A stretch of 64,000 nucleotides of DNA, taken from the NCBI GenBank assembly GCA_963813895.1, contig CAWFAS010000001.1, forward strand, positions 868,001-932,000, given 5' to 3'. Position numbers and translations under genes: made by a program. Origin of the DNA: DASZWJ01 sp963813895 (GTDB lineage Bacteria > Pseudomonadota > Gammaproteobacteria > JAURND01). The notes beneath the pieces were generated by a model. It was not told the DNA's origin and did no database searches. It saw nothing but the letters and a program-made list of their open reading frames with translations. Positions 8,938 through 17,848 of the stretch are shown piece by piece; position 1 is the first letter of the stretch; the number at the start of each line of letters is the position of its first letter.

Positions 8938-9366
8938 TCAGATAACTCTAAAAGTTTGAAGGGATTCAGGCAAGGTTGAATCTTTCTCATTTTTCCCTGC
9001 TGTGTCCGTGGGGTTTGGATGAGCCAAACGGTAATAATACGTTGCTTCATTGGGATCTTTCCGGGTACCCATTCCATACTTATAGCACGTAGATAAATGA
9101 TCTTGAGCCTCCTGATCACCTTGGGTTGCTGCCAAACTAAAAAATCTCACTGCTTCTTTGAAATTTTGCTTAACTTGCAGAAAATATACGCCATAATCAC
9201 AATTGTCCTTTGCACTACCTTTCTCTATTTCTGTCAGAGAAGGTTCAACTACTTTTTTTCCGTTTTCGTCGACTTTATTGAGACGTTCGATTACTCTTTT
9301 TTGTTTATTGGACAATGTTGATTTTTCTTCTCGTAGTGATTCTTTTTTTTCAACTAATGTTCCCAT
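8938..9366 (-). CDS. Small Sel1-like repeat protein
   Basis: 142 residues from the ATG at 9366, chosen because GGAG lies six bases upstream; a longer TTG start at 9378 would swallow that site. The N-terminal third is Lys/Glu-rich and probably coiled coil. Residues about 74-126 hold one partial and one complete Sel1-like TPR repeat (A-x-GD-x-EAQ-x-x-LS-x-CYKYG, then GTRKDPNEATYYYRLA). Sel1 proteins are protein-binding scaffolds and are common among Legionella and Coxiella secreted proteins. It lies inside a segment that looks inserted between mtnN and a membrane protein gene. Function unknown. Confidence 0.65.
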   Translation of the reverse strand: MGTLVEKKESLREEKSTLSNKQKRVIERLNKVDENGKKVVEPSLTEIEKGSAKDNCDYGVYFLQVKQNFKEAVRFFSLAATQGDQEAQDHLSTCYKYGMGTRKDPNEATYYYRLAHPNPTDTAGKNEKDSTLPESLQTFRVI

Positions 9367-9439
9367 TTTATTCTCCAATTATCTAACTTTAAATTATGAG
9401 GAGCCAATCGGATCAAGTATCTGAAATATGATAATAAAA

Positions 9440-10177
9440 TTATTTTTTTCCACTAATAAGAATATTACGGAAAAACCCTATCAAATTAGGCTCTTGTTCA
9501 AAGAGCTTTAATCTTGAAACAAAGTCTTGTAGCATAGCTTCATTCATTATATTTTTTTCCAGAATAGATCGTTTGCCGGCCAGAATTGCAAGATGAAAAA
9601 TTTTTTTATCTTCAATTTTAGTAATAAGCGGCTGGCTAGCTACAAGACGGATATTGTTAAAGCGAGTTTTTTGAAATCTGTGATATAAAGTATCACTAAA
9701 TTTTAATGAGAGATTATTTACTTTTAGCATGGTTTGGAAAAGATTACACCACTCTGTAATCACAGGGGTATCGGGATAACTAAAAATACCATGATTAATG
9801 GCATCAGCATCCTCAATGACTAATACTCCCCCCGGTTTTAGATGTCGTTTAACACGCTCTAAAGTTGTATCTGGGTCAAGCAGATAAATAAAGGTCCAAC
9901 GAGAATACACCATATCAAATTGCATATTAAGAGTATCTAAATTTTCTACTGTCAAATTCACAAATTCAATATTGTTGATTTTTTGTGACTGCGCTGTCTC
10001 TTTTGCAATTTTAATTTGTTCACTGCTTTGATCAATTGCAGTAACCTTTCCAGAATTTCCTACAGCTGTAGCCAACTCACAGGCAAATTCCCCCATTCCA
10101 CACCCAATTTCAAGCACATGCATGCCCGAATGTAAGCCATTTTCTTGCATAAATTGTAATGCCGCGGGATTATACAA
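9440..10177 (-). CDS. Class I SAM-dependent methyltransferase, probably frameshifted at its N terminus
   Basis: 245 residues from a TTG codon. Motif I is VLEIGCGMGEFA, followed by the acidic AIDQS loop and DMVYSRWTFIYLLDP, so it is a Rossmann methyltransferase; the substrate is unknown. No Shine-Dalgarno supports the TTG. Upstream, an ATG at 10248 with AAGGAT seven bases before it opens 21 codons (MQRNEQYYLGVGKIDYERYV, then S) and stops. The other frame continues straight into LNSLYNPAALQF. One missing base near 10200 would join them into a normal-looking protein of about 270 residues. Either a recent frameshift or a sequencing error. Confidence 0.7.
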   Translation of the reverse strand: MYNPAALQFMQENGLHSGMHVLEIGCGMGEFACELATAVGNSGKVTAIDQSSEQIKIAKETAQSQKINNIEFVNLTVENLDTLNMQFDMVYSRWTFIYLLDPDTTLERVKRHLKPGGVLVIEDADAINHGIFSYPDTPVITEWCNLFQTMLKVNNLSLKFSDTLYHRFQKTRFNNIRLVASQPLITKIEDKKIFHLAILAGKRSILEKNIMNEAMLQDFVSRLKLFEQEPNLIGFFRNILISGKK

Positions 10178-10263
10178 AGAATTTAGGATACATAGCGCTC
10201 ATAGTCAATTTTGCCAACCCCTAAGTAGTATTGTTCATTTCTTTGCATTTTATATCCTTTACG

Positions 10264-10312
10264 ATTCCAATGTGCATAGAATTAACCTGTTAAATTGTTA
10301 TTAATTTTAGTG
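10264..10312. repeat. Direct repeat copy 2 bracketing the 8.8-10.26 kb insert
   Basis: This copy overlaps the last ten codons and stop of the membrane protein gene at 10282-11148. It is followed on the minus strand by 14 bases identical to the start of mtnN, then diverges into the methyltransferase leader. See the copy at 8745-8793. Confidence 0.8.
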
Positions 10313-11148
10313 GAGGGAGGGGATTCAAGCGCAGTTTTTTGGCGGAATCTCAGATCATTAAATTGCACTAAAATTACTGAATTGAACCAGGGGTACAATA
10401 AGGTAAGCACGCACAAATTGGAGATATTGGCGGCTATTCCAATCCTGGGCATCACTAAACTCATCAAAAGATTAAAAATTTGCGTTATTAAAAATATAAT
10501 AATAATTGGGACTAAGAGTATGCCAAATGTGCGCCACCAATGACCCCAGACTAGCTTAATACTGGCCTTGATGGATTGGATGATTTTATTATTTTCAAAT
10601 AATATAAATAAATTAAAAAAGAACATTAATGTAATTAAAAAAGCACCGACAATCAGCATGATAAAAATAATAGTATAGAGTGCACCGGTATATCCCCCGC
10701 TGACCAGAGATAACAGAAAAAATATCAATCCAAAAAGCAGTCCAGCAATAATAATTACTGCTAATAGAATTAACCAATTTATTACATAACCACCGAGTAT
10801 GGGCAGAAATTTGTTTTTAGCGATCAGGAAGGACTTTTGATTACTGCTATCGCCTTCTATACCCATATTATAAATTTTGTATAACAGGAATGTTTCCCCG
10901 AATATGGTAAAAATTAAGGCCAATAGGGAATAAAATATCAACAAACCATTTGCGGAAGGAGCATTGAGGTGGGCAGATAAAATACTTGTTACGCCACCGG
11001 AATTCAGGCCTCCTGAAGGTAAAAAAACCATGGGTATTAGCCAAAACAACTGCCAACGCCAGACGGTACGAAGACAGGCTTTGTATAGCTGTATACTATC
11101 GCTAATCACCTTTAAAAAATTTTGAGGTTTGTGGGCTAAGGTAAACAT
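10282..11148 (-). CDS. Uncharacterised multi-pass inner-membrane protein
   Basis: 288 residues with about six hydrophobic segments, roughly at 30-48, 66-88, 116-142, 148-176, 205-228 and 240-262. The soluble N terminus (FTLAHKPQNFLKVISDSIQL) is amphipathic. I do not recognise a family with confidence; the layout resembles DUF975/YciC-like membrane proteins. The ATG abuts the stop of the upstream CNNM/CBS gene (11149-11151), so it is translationally coupled to it. The 3' end forms part of the direct repeat shared with the mtnN leader. Confidence 0.7.
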   Translation of the reverse strand: MFTLAHKPQNFLKVISDSIQLYKACLRTVWRWQLFWLIPMVFLPSGGLNSGGVTSILSAHLNAPSANGLLIFYSLLALIFTIFGETFLLYKIYNMGIEGDSSNQKSFLIAKNKFLPILGGYVINWLILLAVIIIAGLLFGLIFFLLSLVSGGYTGALYTIIFIMLIVGAFLITLMFFFNLFILFENNKIIQSIKASIKLVWGHWWRTFGILLVPIIIIFLITQIFNLLMSLVMPRIGIAANISNLCVLTLLYPWFNSVILVQFNDLRFRQKTALESPPSTKINNNLTG

Positions 11149-12465
11149 TTATAAAGTCCTTGTGCTAATGTTAGTGGTTGTTGGCCTGGAAAATACCTTA
11201 ACTAATAAAATCTTAGGTCCTTTAATTTTTAAAACTTCAATATCAAATAATTCAAAACTGATCTGTTCGTGTTGCTTGGGTAGCCGTTCTAATGTTGAAA
11301 GCAGCAAGCCCGAAATGGTATTTGCCTCCATTTCTGGAAGGGTGATGTTTAAGGCTTTTTCCAAAAGGTACAACGGAGAATTGCCCTTCATCAATAGGGC
11401 TCCGTCCTTTGTAGAAATCCAATCAGGGATATGCTTACTGAATTCATCACGGATTTGCCCGAGCAGTGCATTTAGTATATCAGTTAACGTGACGAAACCC
11501 ACTAAGGTGCCTCTATGTTTCACCATAGCAAAATGGGTTAATCCAGCACGGAATTTTCGAAACAGGTTTAAAGCGGGTAGGTCGGTGGTAACTGTTAAAA
11601 CAGGCCGTATCTGGTTTTGCAGAGATTGTTCTGGTACTGCATTAAAGAAAATGTCCTTAACGTGGACTATTCCAACAATCTGATGCGGGTCTGTCTCATA
11701 TAGGGGATAGCGGCTATAACGATGGAGGCGCATCGTATTAAGATTATCTGGTAGTGTTGATCGTAATGACAAAGCAATCATTTCTTCTGCGGGCCGCATG
11801 ATGTCAGCTACCTTTAAATCAGCAAAATCCAGGGCATTGTCTAATATTTCGGCTTCTTCTTTTTCGATTTCTCCATGTGAATGGCTGCCATGCAGAATCA
11901 ATTTTAATTCTTCTGAAGAATAATAAGCGCTTTCCGCCTCATGATGAGCCGCTCTGCCCATGAATTTTAACATCAGGTTGGCGCTCTTGTTGAGCAGCCA
12001 GATAAAGGGATACATCAACCAATAGAAACAGTAAAGGGGGATGGCTGTCCATAGCGATATTTTTTGCGGCTGACGAATAGCTAGTGTTTTAGGAGCGAGT
12101 TCTCCTACCACGATATGGAGGAATGAAATCAGGAAAAAGGCGCAGGCAAATGCGATGCCGGATAGGGCGGTGGGTGAAAAAATACCCAACCGATGCAGCA
12201 GGGGTTCAATTAGGGTGGCGAAGGCAGGTTCTCCTACCCAACCTAGTCCTAGCGATGCCAGGGTTATGCCAAGCTGACAAGCTGACAAATAGGCGTCTAA
12301 TTGGGTATGAACCCGGGCAAGAATTTCACCACGCAAACCATAAACGGCTCTGATGGCTTGCACCCGGGTATTACGTAATTTTACCAGCGCGAATTCTGCT
12401 GCTACAAAAAAGCCATTGAGAAGCACCAGAAATAGTGCTAAAAAAGTGAGAGTAAATTGCATCAT
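11149..12465 (-). CDS. CNNM/HlyC-CorC family protein (DUF21 plus CBS pair plus CorC/HlyC domain)
   Basis: 438 residues. The N-terminal DUF21 region has about four helices (residues 1-25, 60-85, 92-115, 130-155), including FFVAAEFALVKLR and GELAPKTLAIRQP, which are typical. Two CBS domains follow (about 205-330, containing VADIMRPAEEMIAL and GIVHVKDIF), then a C-terminal CorC/HlyC domain ending in KGPKILLVKV. Related proteins take part in magnesium or cobalt efflux; the annotation 'hemolysin' is historical. It is followed without a gap by the membrane protein gene, so the two probably work together. Confidence 0.9.
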   Translation of the reverse strand: MMQFTLTFLALFLVLLNGFFVAAEFALVKLRNTRVQAIRAVYGLRGEILARVHTQLDAYLSACQLGITLASLGLGWVGEPAFATLIEPLLHRLGIFSPTALSGIAFACAFFLISFLHIVVGELAPKTLAIRQPQKISLWTAIPLYCFYWLMYPFIWLLNKSANLMLKFMGRAAHHEAESAYYSSEELKLILHGSHSHGEIEKEEAEILDNALDFADLKVADIMRPAEEMIALSLRSTLPDNLNTMRLHRYSRYPLYETDPHQIVGIVHVKDIFFNAVPEQSLQNQIRPVLTVTTDLPALNLFRKFRAGLTHFAMVKHRGTLVGFVTLTDILNALLGQIRDEFSKHIPDWISTKDGALLMKGNSPLYLLEKALNITLPEMEANTISGLLLSTLERLPKQHEQISFELFDIEVLKIKGPKILLVKVFSRPTTTNISTRTL

Positions 12466-12531
12466 GAATTAAGGGGCGCGTTCAGTTTAAGGCATTTATC
12501 TGCTAACCGTTCAGATCCTAGTGGCTGAATG

Positions 12532-13548
12532 TTATCTGAAACCTGGCGCAGAGGGTTTTTCTGGTTCAACACCTGGCAAGGCTCCTTCAGGAGGCGCAAC
12601 CTTATATTTATCCGTTACAGATTCTAAAGTATCCCGGGTAGCTTTCAGAGCCGGGACCGTTGTTTGTAGAGGCATAGCAATAGTAGTCTCTAGATCGTCG
12701 CGAAGACGACTAAATACTGCTGTATTCTTATCATGTAACACAATGCCTTCTGATTGTGGATCAGTTTTTAATGATTTTTTCAAAACCTGGGTTATGTCTT
12801 TCGCTGAATGGGGTAGTTTCCGCCTTTCTAGATAGCTATTCATGACCAGCATAGCCTTTAATTTAAATAACGTCGTAAAATCTGGTTCAGCGGCCCAGGC
12901 GGGTAGGGCGAGATTACTTGCCTTAAAGCGAGATTCCAAATCTTCCAAGGATTGATTAGTATTCAGCAGATCTGCGACTTCTTCCTCATTTAAATTCAGG
13001 CCCGCTTGTTCGAATTCAGTGCGCATTTTTTCTGCATAGGTCTTTTTGAAAACATCCCAAAGTTTTTCTTGCTCTATAGCATTTTTTTCAATTCTATTGT
13101 CAAATGTGGCCAGCCGGGTCTTTAGATCCGGTAATTCTTTATGTTTATCGACTGTTTTTTTATAGGTGGTTTCTAATTCATGTATTGCGCTTTGCAATTC
13201 TGCTAGCTGTACCGGATTGATCGTATTGGGTGTTCGATCTTTCAATTCTTTTATAGCCGCTCGCAACCATTTCCGGTAACCGGTAAATTCCTCGTCTGTC
13301 TGGCTAATATCACGACGAATCGCAATCTCTTTGGCATAAGTCGCCATAGCGGGTTTGATTGCGCTCTGTGGATTCTGTAGGGACGCTTTAATTTGTCCCG
13401 CAGTAAGAATCTTAGGTAGTCCAGCAAAATCCTTGGGCGTAGTATCACTTTGAGAGCCAGAATGGTTACGAATAATATCAGCTAGTGGGGTTCCACTGAG
13501 TAGGATTGTGGCATAGGTTGAAAACCCAGTGTTTGGGAATATTGGCAT
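12532..13548 (-). CDS. Unrecognised alpha-helical/coiled-coil protein
   Basis: 338 residues, no family recognised. No signal peptide or membrane helix is visible. The middle (about 100-215) is rich in Lys, Glu, Leu and Gln with coiled-coil character (LAELQSAIHELETTYKKT). The C terminus is Pro-rich (PEGALPGVEPEKPSAPGF). The organisation would suit a secreted effector, but the C terminus lacks a clear E-block. It is a single gene between the CNNM gene (66 bases downstream) and the divergent aminopeptidase. Confidence 0.55.
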   Translation of the reverse strand: MPIFPNTGFSTYATILLSGTPLADIIRNHSGSQSDTTPKDFAGLPKILTAGQIKASLQNPQSAIKPAMATYAKEIAIRRDISQTDEEFTGYRKWLRAAIKELKDRTPNTINPVQLAELQSAIHELETTYKKTVDKHKELPDLKTRLATFDNRIEKNAIEQEKLWDVFKKTYAEKMRTEFEQAGLNLNEEEVADLLNTNQSLEDLESRFKASNLALPAWAAEPDFTTLFKLKAMLVMNSYLERRKLPHSAKDITQVLKKSLKTDPQSEGIVLHDKNTAVFSRLRDDLETTIAMPLQTTVPALKATRDTLESVTDKYKVAPPEGALPGVEPEKPSAPGFR

Positions 13549-13690
13549 GTTTTATAAGTCTAAAATAATATTTGCATAAATTTTATTATAACATAATTTC
13601 AGAAGAAAGATAAAGTGAACAGATTGCCTTAGGGTCTCTTTGGCAATAGAATAATGATTCAGAAATTGATACACCACACAGGAATTCATC

Positions 13691-15079
13691 ATGTTAAATT
13701 GTTTTACACGGACAGAAGAGGGAAGGACTATCCCCATTATTCCCATTTGTGAAAACCAACTGGAAAACTGGTCTGGACAGCAGGAAGAGAGGGTTAAAAA
13801 TTGGATAAAATCTACCAACTTCCGTGCTAAATCTGCTAGTTTCGGCTTGTTATGCGATGCTACGGGGCAGCTCGAGGCTGTATTAGCGGGCATGGCGCAT
13901 CCTAAAGATTTGACTGTATTTGGCCAGTTGGCTAGTAGCCTTCCCAAGGGGATATATAAAATAGCTGCTGAATTTGACGAAAAGCAATCCTATCTCGCTT
14001 GTTTATCCTGGGGCATGGCCAGCTATCAGTTCACCCTTTACAAAAAAGTGGCGCCACTAGAAGCAAAGTTATTATTACCTGGCCAAGGAGTCGATAGCGC
14101 CTATTTAGAAGCTATACTCCGCGCGATTTATCTAGTGAGGGATTTAATCAATACTCCCACCGATGATATGACTCCGGGTGATCTAATGGGTATGGCTGCG
14201 CAAATTGCTGAGGAGTTTGATGGTAAATTAAAACATATTTTTGGTGAGGAATTACTCAGACAGGGATATCCGGCCATTTATAATGTGGGCCGCGCCAGCC
14301 AACATGCCCCCGGGTTAATTGACCTGCGTTGGGGTAATCCTGACCATCCTAAAGTGACATTGGTCGGCAAAGGGGTCTGTTTTGATTCTGGGGGACTAAA
14401 TATAAAAAATAGTTCCGGTATGGCCCTAATGAAAAAAGATATGGGTGGGGCGGCTCACGCTTTAGGCGTGGCGCGAGTGATTATGGCTTTGAAATTACCT
14501 GTCAACCTGCGAGTATTGATTCCTGCCGTTGAAAATGCAGTTTCTGGCGATTCTTACCATCCAGGCGATGTTTTATTAACCCGTAAAGGCCTATCTGTCG
14601 AGGTCACCAATACTGATGCTGAAGGCAGATTGGTGCTATGTGACGCCTTATATGAAGCCAGTACCGAAAATCCGGAGCTGTTACTAGATTTTGCTACTCT
14701 AACCGGGGCTGCGAGAGTTGCTTTAGGCACTGAAATTGCTGCTTTATTTACTCCTGATGATGAACTGTCGGCTAAATTAATCGCTGCTGGACAGGAAGAA
14801 AATGATCCTATATGGCGCCTGCCTCTTTATGCCCCTTATCGAAAAATGTTAGACAGCAAAATAGCTGATATGACAAATTCCGCTCAGGCTCCTTTTGCGG
14901 GCGCTATTACGGCAGCTATATTCCTCAAGGAGTTTGTGCCAGATAATATTTCATGGGCTCATTTTGACATTATGGCTTGGAATACTAGCTCCAAACCTGG
15001 AGCTCCCGAAGGTGGAGAGGCTTGTGCATTACGTGCGGTGGTGCGGTATCTTTACGAAAGGTTTGGGGAAAAAAAATAG
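13691..15079 (+). CDS. Leucyl aminopeptidase family protein (M17)
   Basis: 462 residues, in the normal range for the M17 dimetal aminopeptidases that remove N-terminal residues from peptides. The catalytic half carries GKGVCFDSGGLNIK with metal and catalytic Lys/Asp residues (about 230-243), the MKKDMGGAA segment, and the hallmark NTDAEGRLVL (about 307-316). The ATG is preceded by AGGA at a good distance. The N-terminal domain is shorter than in E. coli PepA (503 aa), so it is closer to the PepB-like/'LAP family' branch. It stands alone upstream of a PE-B repeat block. Confidence 0.92.
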   Translation: MLNCFTRTEEGRTIPIIPICENQLENWSGQQEERVKNWIKSTNFRAKSASFGLLCDATGQLEAVLAGMAHPKDLTVFGQLASSLPKGIYKIAAEFDEKQSYLACLSWGMASYQFTLYKKVAPLEAKLLLPGQGVDSAYLEAILRAIYLVRDLINTPTDDMTPGDLMGMAAQIAEEFDGKLKHIFGEELLRQGYPAIYNVGRASQHAPGLIDLRWGNPDHPKVTLVGKGVCFDSGGLNIKNSSGMALMKKDMGGAAHALGVARVIMALKLPVNLRVLIPAVENAVSGDSYHPGDVLLTRKGLSVEVTNTDAEGRLVLCDALYEASTENPELLLDFATLTGAARVALGTEIAALFTPDDELSAKLIAAGQEENDPIWRLPLYAPYRKMLDSKIADMTNSAQAPFAGAITAAIFLKEFVPDNISWAHFDIMAWNTSSKPGAPEGGEACALRAVVRYLYERFGEKK

Positions 15080-15126
15080 CGTTGTAGTGCATCGCTGTGG
15101 AAAAGTGATGAGGTATTCTCTGCAAA

Positions 15127-15366
15127 GGTGTTGTTGAATAATTTCAATTCCCCCATTATGGGAAAGCACTGTATCCTTCTCCCCGCGGGGCATTGTTGCA
15201 TAATTCGTTCCCATTTTTCAGAAAGCACTGTATCCCCTCTCCCCTTGCGGGAGAGGGGATCATAGAGTTTCGGATAGTTAGGAAGAGAATTATGCAATAA
15301 AGCCCTCTTGCGGAAGGGGGATACAGTGCTTTTCCCGAAAAATGACAGCCAATTACTCAATAGCAC
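15127..15366. repeat. Nested PE-B palindromic elements
   Basis: An outer inverted repeat (left 15127-15180, right 15312-15366) surrounds a second, complete copy (15188-15305). The inner copy starts GGGCATTGTTGCATAATTC and closes with GAATTATGCAATAAAGCCC; both its arms carry 'GCATAATTC' where the copies at 39220 and 43454 have 'GAATAATTC'. The TCCCCTTGCGGGAGAGGGGA hairpin lies in the middle. The block fills the space between the aminopeptidase and fadE genes. Confidence 0.8.
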
Positions 15367-15413
15367 CCACAGGAACAAAGGATTTTTGTGCTTAATCACC
15401 CCAGGACAACCGC

Positions 15414-17825
15414 ATGTTATTAGAAATCATCGCACTAATCGCCATCACTTGGGCGCTGGCTTTTTTTAGAGCATCGCCTAAAGTGTGGACTCCCCTACTT
15501 GCTATCGCATTAGTACTCATAACGCTAGGGGGTAGTTTTTTCTGGCCAATATTGGCAATGATATGGATCATTTTTTTAATTCCCGCCATTTTCTGCAATA
15601 TCACTGCGCTGCGTAAACTTTTAATTACCCCTCATGTGCTGAAATACTTTCAAAAAAATCTACCCCCCATTAGCCCTACCGAACGTGAAGTATTGGAATC
15701 TGGCGGTGTATGGTGGGAACAGGAGCTTTTCTGTGGGAGGCCTGACTGGAAAAAATTAAGCGCTATTGGAGTTCCTCGGCTCAGTGAAGCTGAGCAGGCT
15801 TTTTTACATACCCAAGTCGAAAACTTATGCGCAATGCTCGATGACTGGAAGTCAGTCCATGAAGAACAGAATTTTTCTCCAGAAATCTGGGATTATTTAA
15901 AACAACAGGGATTTTTAGGGATTAGCATTAGTAAAACATATGATGGGCTAGGTTTTTCAGCGTTGGCGCAATCACAGATTGTCAGCAAAATTGCCACTCG
16001 TAGTACCAGTGCAGCCATTACCGTGATGGTTCCAAACTCGCTGGGAACCGGTGAATTTTTGCAGCATTATGGAACTGATGCCCAAAAACAATATTATCTG
16101 CCGCGCTTAGCACGGGGTGAAGAAATTCCCGCGTTTGGATTAACGGCTCCCGAAGCGGGAAGTGATGCCAGTGGCATTACTGATAAAGGTGTAGTTTGCA
16201 GGGGTATGTTTGCAGGTGAAGAAATTATTGGGATCCGGCTCAATTGGAACAAACGTTATATTACTCTTGCGCCTATCGCTACTTTATTAGGATTGGCATT
16301 TAAAATGTACGATCCAGAACATTTATTAGGTGAGCGGGAAGTTATAGGTATTACTTTATGTTTAATACCAACTGCGCTACCTGGAGTTGAAATTGGCCTG
16401 CGCCATAATCCGGCAGGTTTAGCTTTTTTAAATGGGCCAACTCGCGGCCAGGATGTGTTTGTCCCCCTGGATTATATTATTGGCGGGGTTGAAATGCGTG
16501 GCAAGGGCTGGCGCATGCTGATGGAGGCTTTGGCGGGTGGCAGAGGTATCTCTTTGCCCGCATTAAGCACGGGTATTGCGAAATTGTGTTATCGCATGAC
16601 GGGTGCTTATGCGCTGATTCGAGAGCAGTTTCATGTCCCTATAGGCCAGTTCGAAGGGGTAGAAGAATCATTGGCGCGTATGGGTGGTCTCACCTATTTA
16701 TGTGAAGCGACTCGTCACTTTACCTTATGTGGTATCTATGCGGGCGCAAAGCCTGCCTTGGCAGCAGCAATAGCCAAATACCACTTAACTGAAATGAGCC
16801 GCACCATTGTCAACGATGCTTTAGATATACATGGTGGGCGCGGGGTGCAATCAGGACCGCGTAATTACTTATGGCACTTGTATCAAACAGTCCCCATCTG
16901 CATTACTGTAGAAGGGGCAAATCTGCTGACACGCAACTTGATTATTTTCGGGCAAGGGGCCATCCGCAGCCATCCCTTTATAAAGCATGAAATCGCTGCT
17001 TTAGCTGTGTCTGATCCCAAGAAGCGTTTAGCACAATTTGATAAATTAATCTGTCAGCATAGTGGTTATATTGTCAGTCAATTTGCTCGGGTATTAGCCT
17101 ATGGACTAACGGGTGGCCTTTTCATTGCAACGCATCAAAGTGACCCATTACTTACCCAATATTATCGACAACTCACGCGCATGAGCACCGCCTTAGCATT
17201 ATCCGCTGATGTGGTTATGATTATGCTAGGGGGTCAACTGAAGCGAAAGGAGCGACTCTCCGCAAGGTTAGGTGATATATTGAGCCAGCTATATTTAGCT
17301 TCTTCCGTCATAAAATATTATCAAGACCAGGGTAAGCCGCAAGAAGATTGGCCTTTTATGCAATGGGCCTTAGAAAAATGTTTGTTTGATATCCAAAAAG
17401 CTTTTAATGGGTTGTGGGATAATCTCGCGCCCCGCTGGATTTCTCGCATATTGCGGCGCATTATTTTTCCTTGGGGCAGCAGAGCTTATCGTTTGCCTCG
17501 TGATAGCTTAGAACAACAAATAGCTTCTGCCATGATGTATAATTCCTTGCAGCGTGACCGGCTGACTGAACATTGCTATGTGGGTCATGGGCCACAAGAT
17601 GCTACGGGTTTAATTGATTCTGCTTACCATGCTATTACAGCAGCTGCAGCAGTATTGAGTAAGATGCAGAAGGGATTGGCGATTGATGGAATAAAACATG
17701 GCAGTAGTCTTGAGCAAAAAATTACCCTAGCGGAACAAAGAGGCATCCTGTCTCAAGAGGAAGTAAAATTATTAAACGAAATGGCAAATCAGCGCTGGAA
17801 TGCAATTCAAGTAGATGAATTCTAG
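15414..17825 (+). CDS. fadE: Acyl-CoA dehydrogenase FadE
   Basis: 803 residues, close to E. coli FadE (814). Two N-terminal membrane helices (about 1-20 and 24-50) are followed by the acyl-CoA dehydrogenase core (about 115-520), with FGLTAPEAGSDASG as the FAD/substrate-binding segment and ALDIHGGRGVQSGPRNYLWH near 470, and then the FadE-specific C-terminal DUF1974 region. It catalyses the first, FAD-linked step of fatty-acid beta-oxidation. AGGA lies seven bases upstream of the ATG. The thiolase gene starts 23 bases after its stop, so fadE-thiolase-fadJ form an operon. Confidence 0.95.
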   Translation: MLLEIIALIAITWALAFFRASPKVWTPLLAIALVLITLGGSFFWPILAMIWIIFLIPAIFCNITALRKLLITPHVLKYFQKNLPPISPTEREVLESGGVWWEQELFCGRPDWKKLSAIGVPRLSEAEQAFLHTQVENLCAMLDDWKSVHEEQNFSPEIWDYLKQQGFLGISISKTYDGLGFSALAQSQIVSKIATRSTSAAITVMVPNSLGTGEFLQHYGTDAQKQYYLPRLARGEEIPAFGLTAPEAGSDASGITDKGVVCRGMFAGEEIIGIRLNWNKRYITLAPIATLLGLAFKMYDPEHLLGEREVIGITLCLIPTALPGVEIGLRHNPAGLAFLNGPTRGQDVFVPLDYIIGGVEMRGKGWRMLMEALAGGRGISLPALSTGIAKLCYRMTGAYALIREQFHVPIGQFEGVEESLARMGGLTYLCEATRHFTLCGIYAGAKPALAAAIAKYHLTEMSRTIVNDALDIHGGRGVQSGPRNYLWHLYQTVPICITVEGANLLTRNLIIFGQGAIRSHPFIKHEIAALAVSDPKKRLAQFDKLICQHSGYIVSQFARVLAYGLTGGLFIATHQSDPLLTQYYRQLTRMSTALALSADVVMIMLGGQLKRKERLSARLGDILSQLYLASSVIKYYQDQGKPQEDWPFMQWALEKCLFDIQKAFNGLWDNLAPRWISRILRRIIFPWGSRAYRLPRDSLEQQIASAMMYNSLQRDRLTEHCYVGHGPQDATGLIDSAYHAITAAAAVLSKMQKGLAIDGIKHGSSLEQKITLAEQRGILSQEEVKLLNEMANQRWNAIQVDEF

Positions 17826-17848
17826 GAAGTCCCAGGAGGAAACACAGT

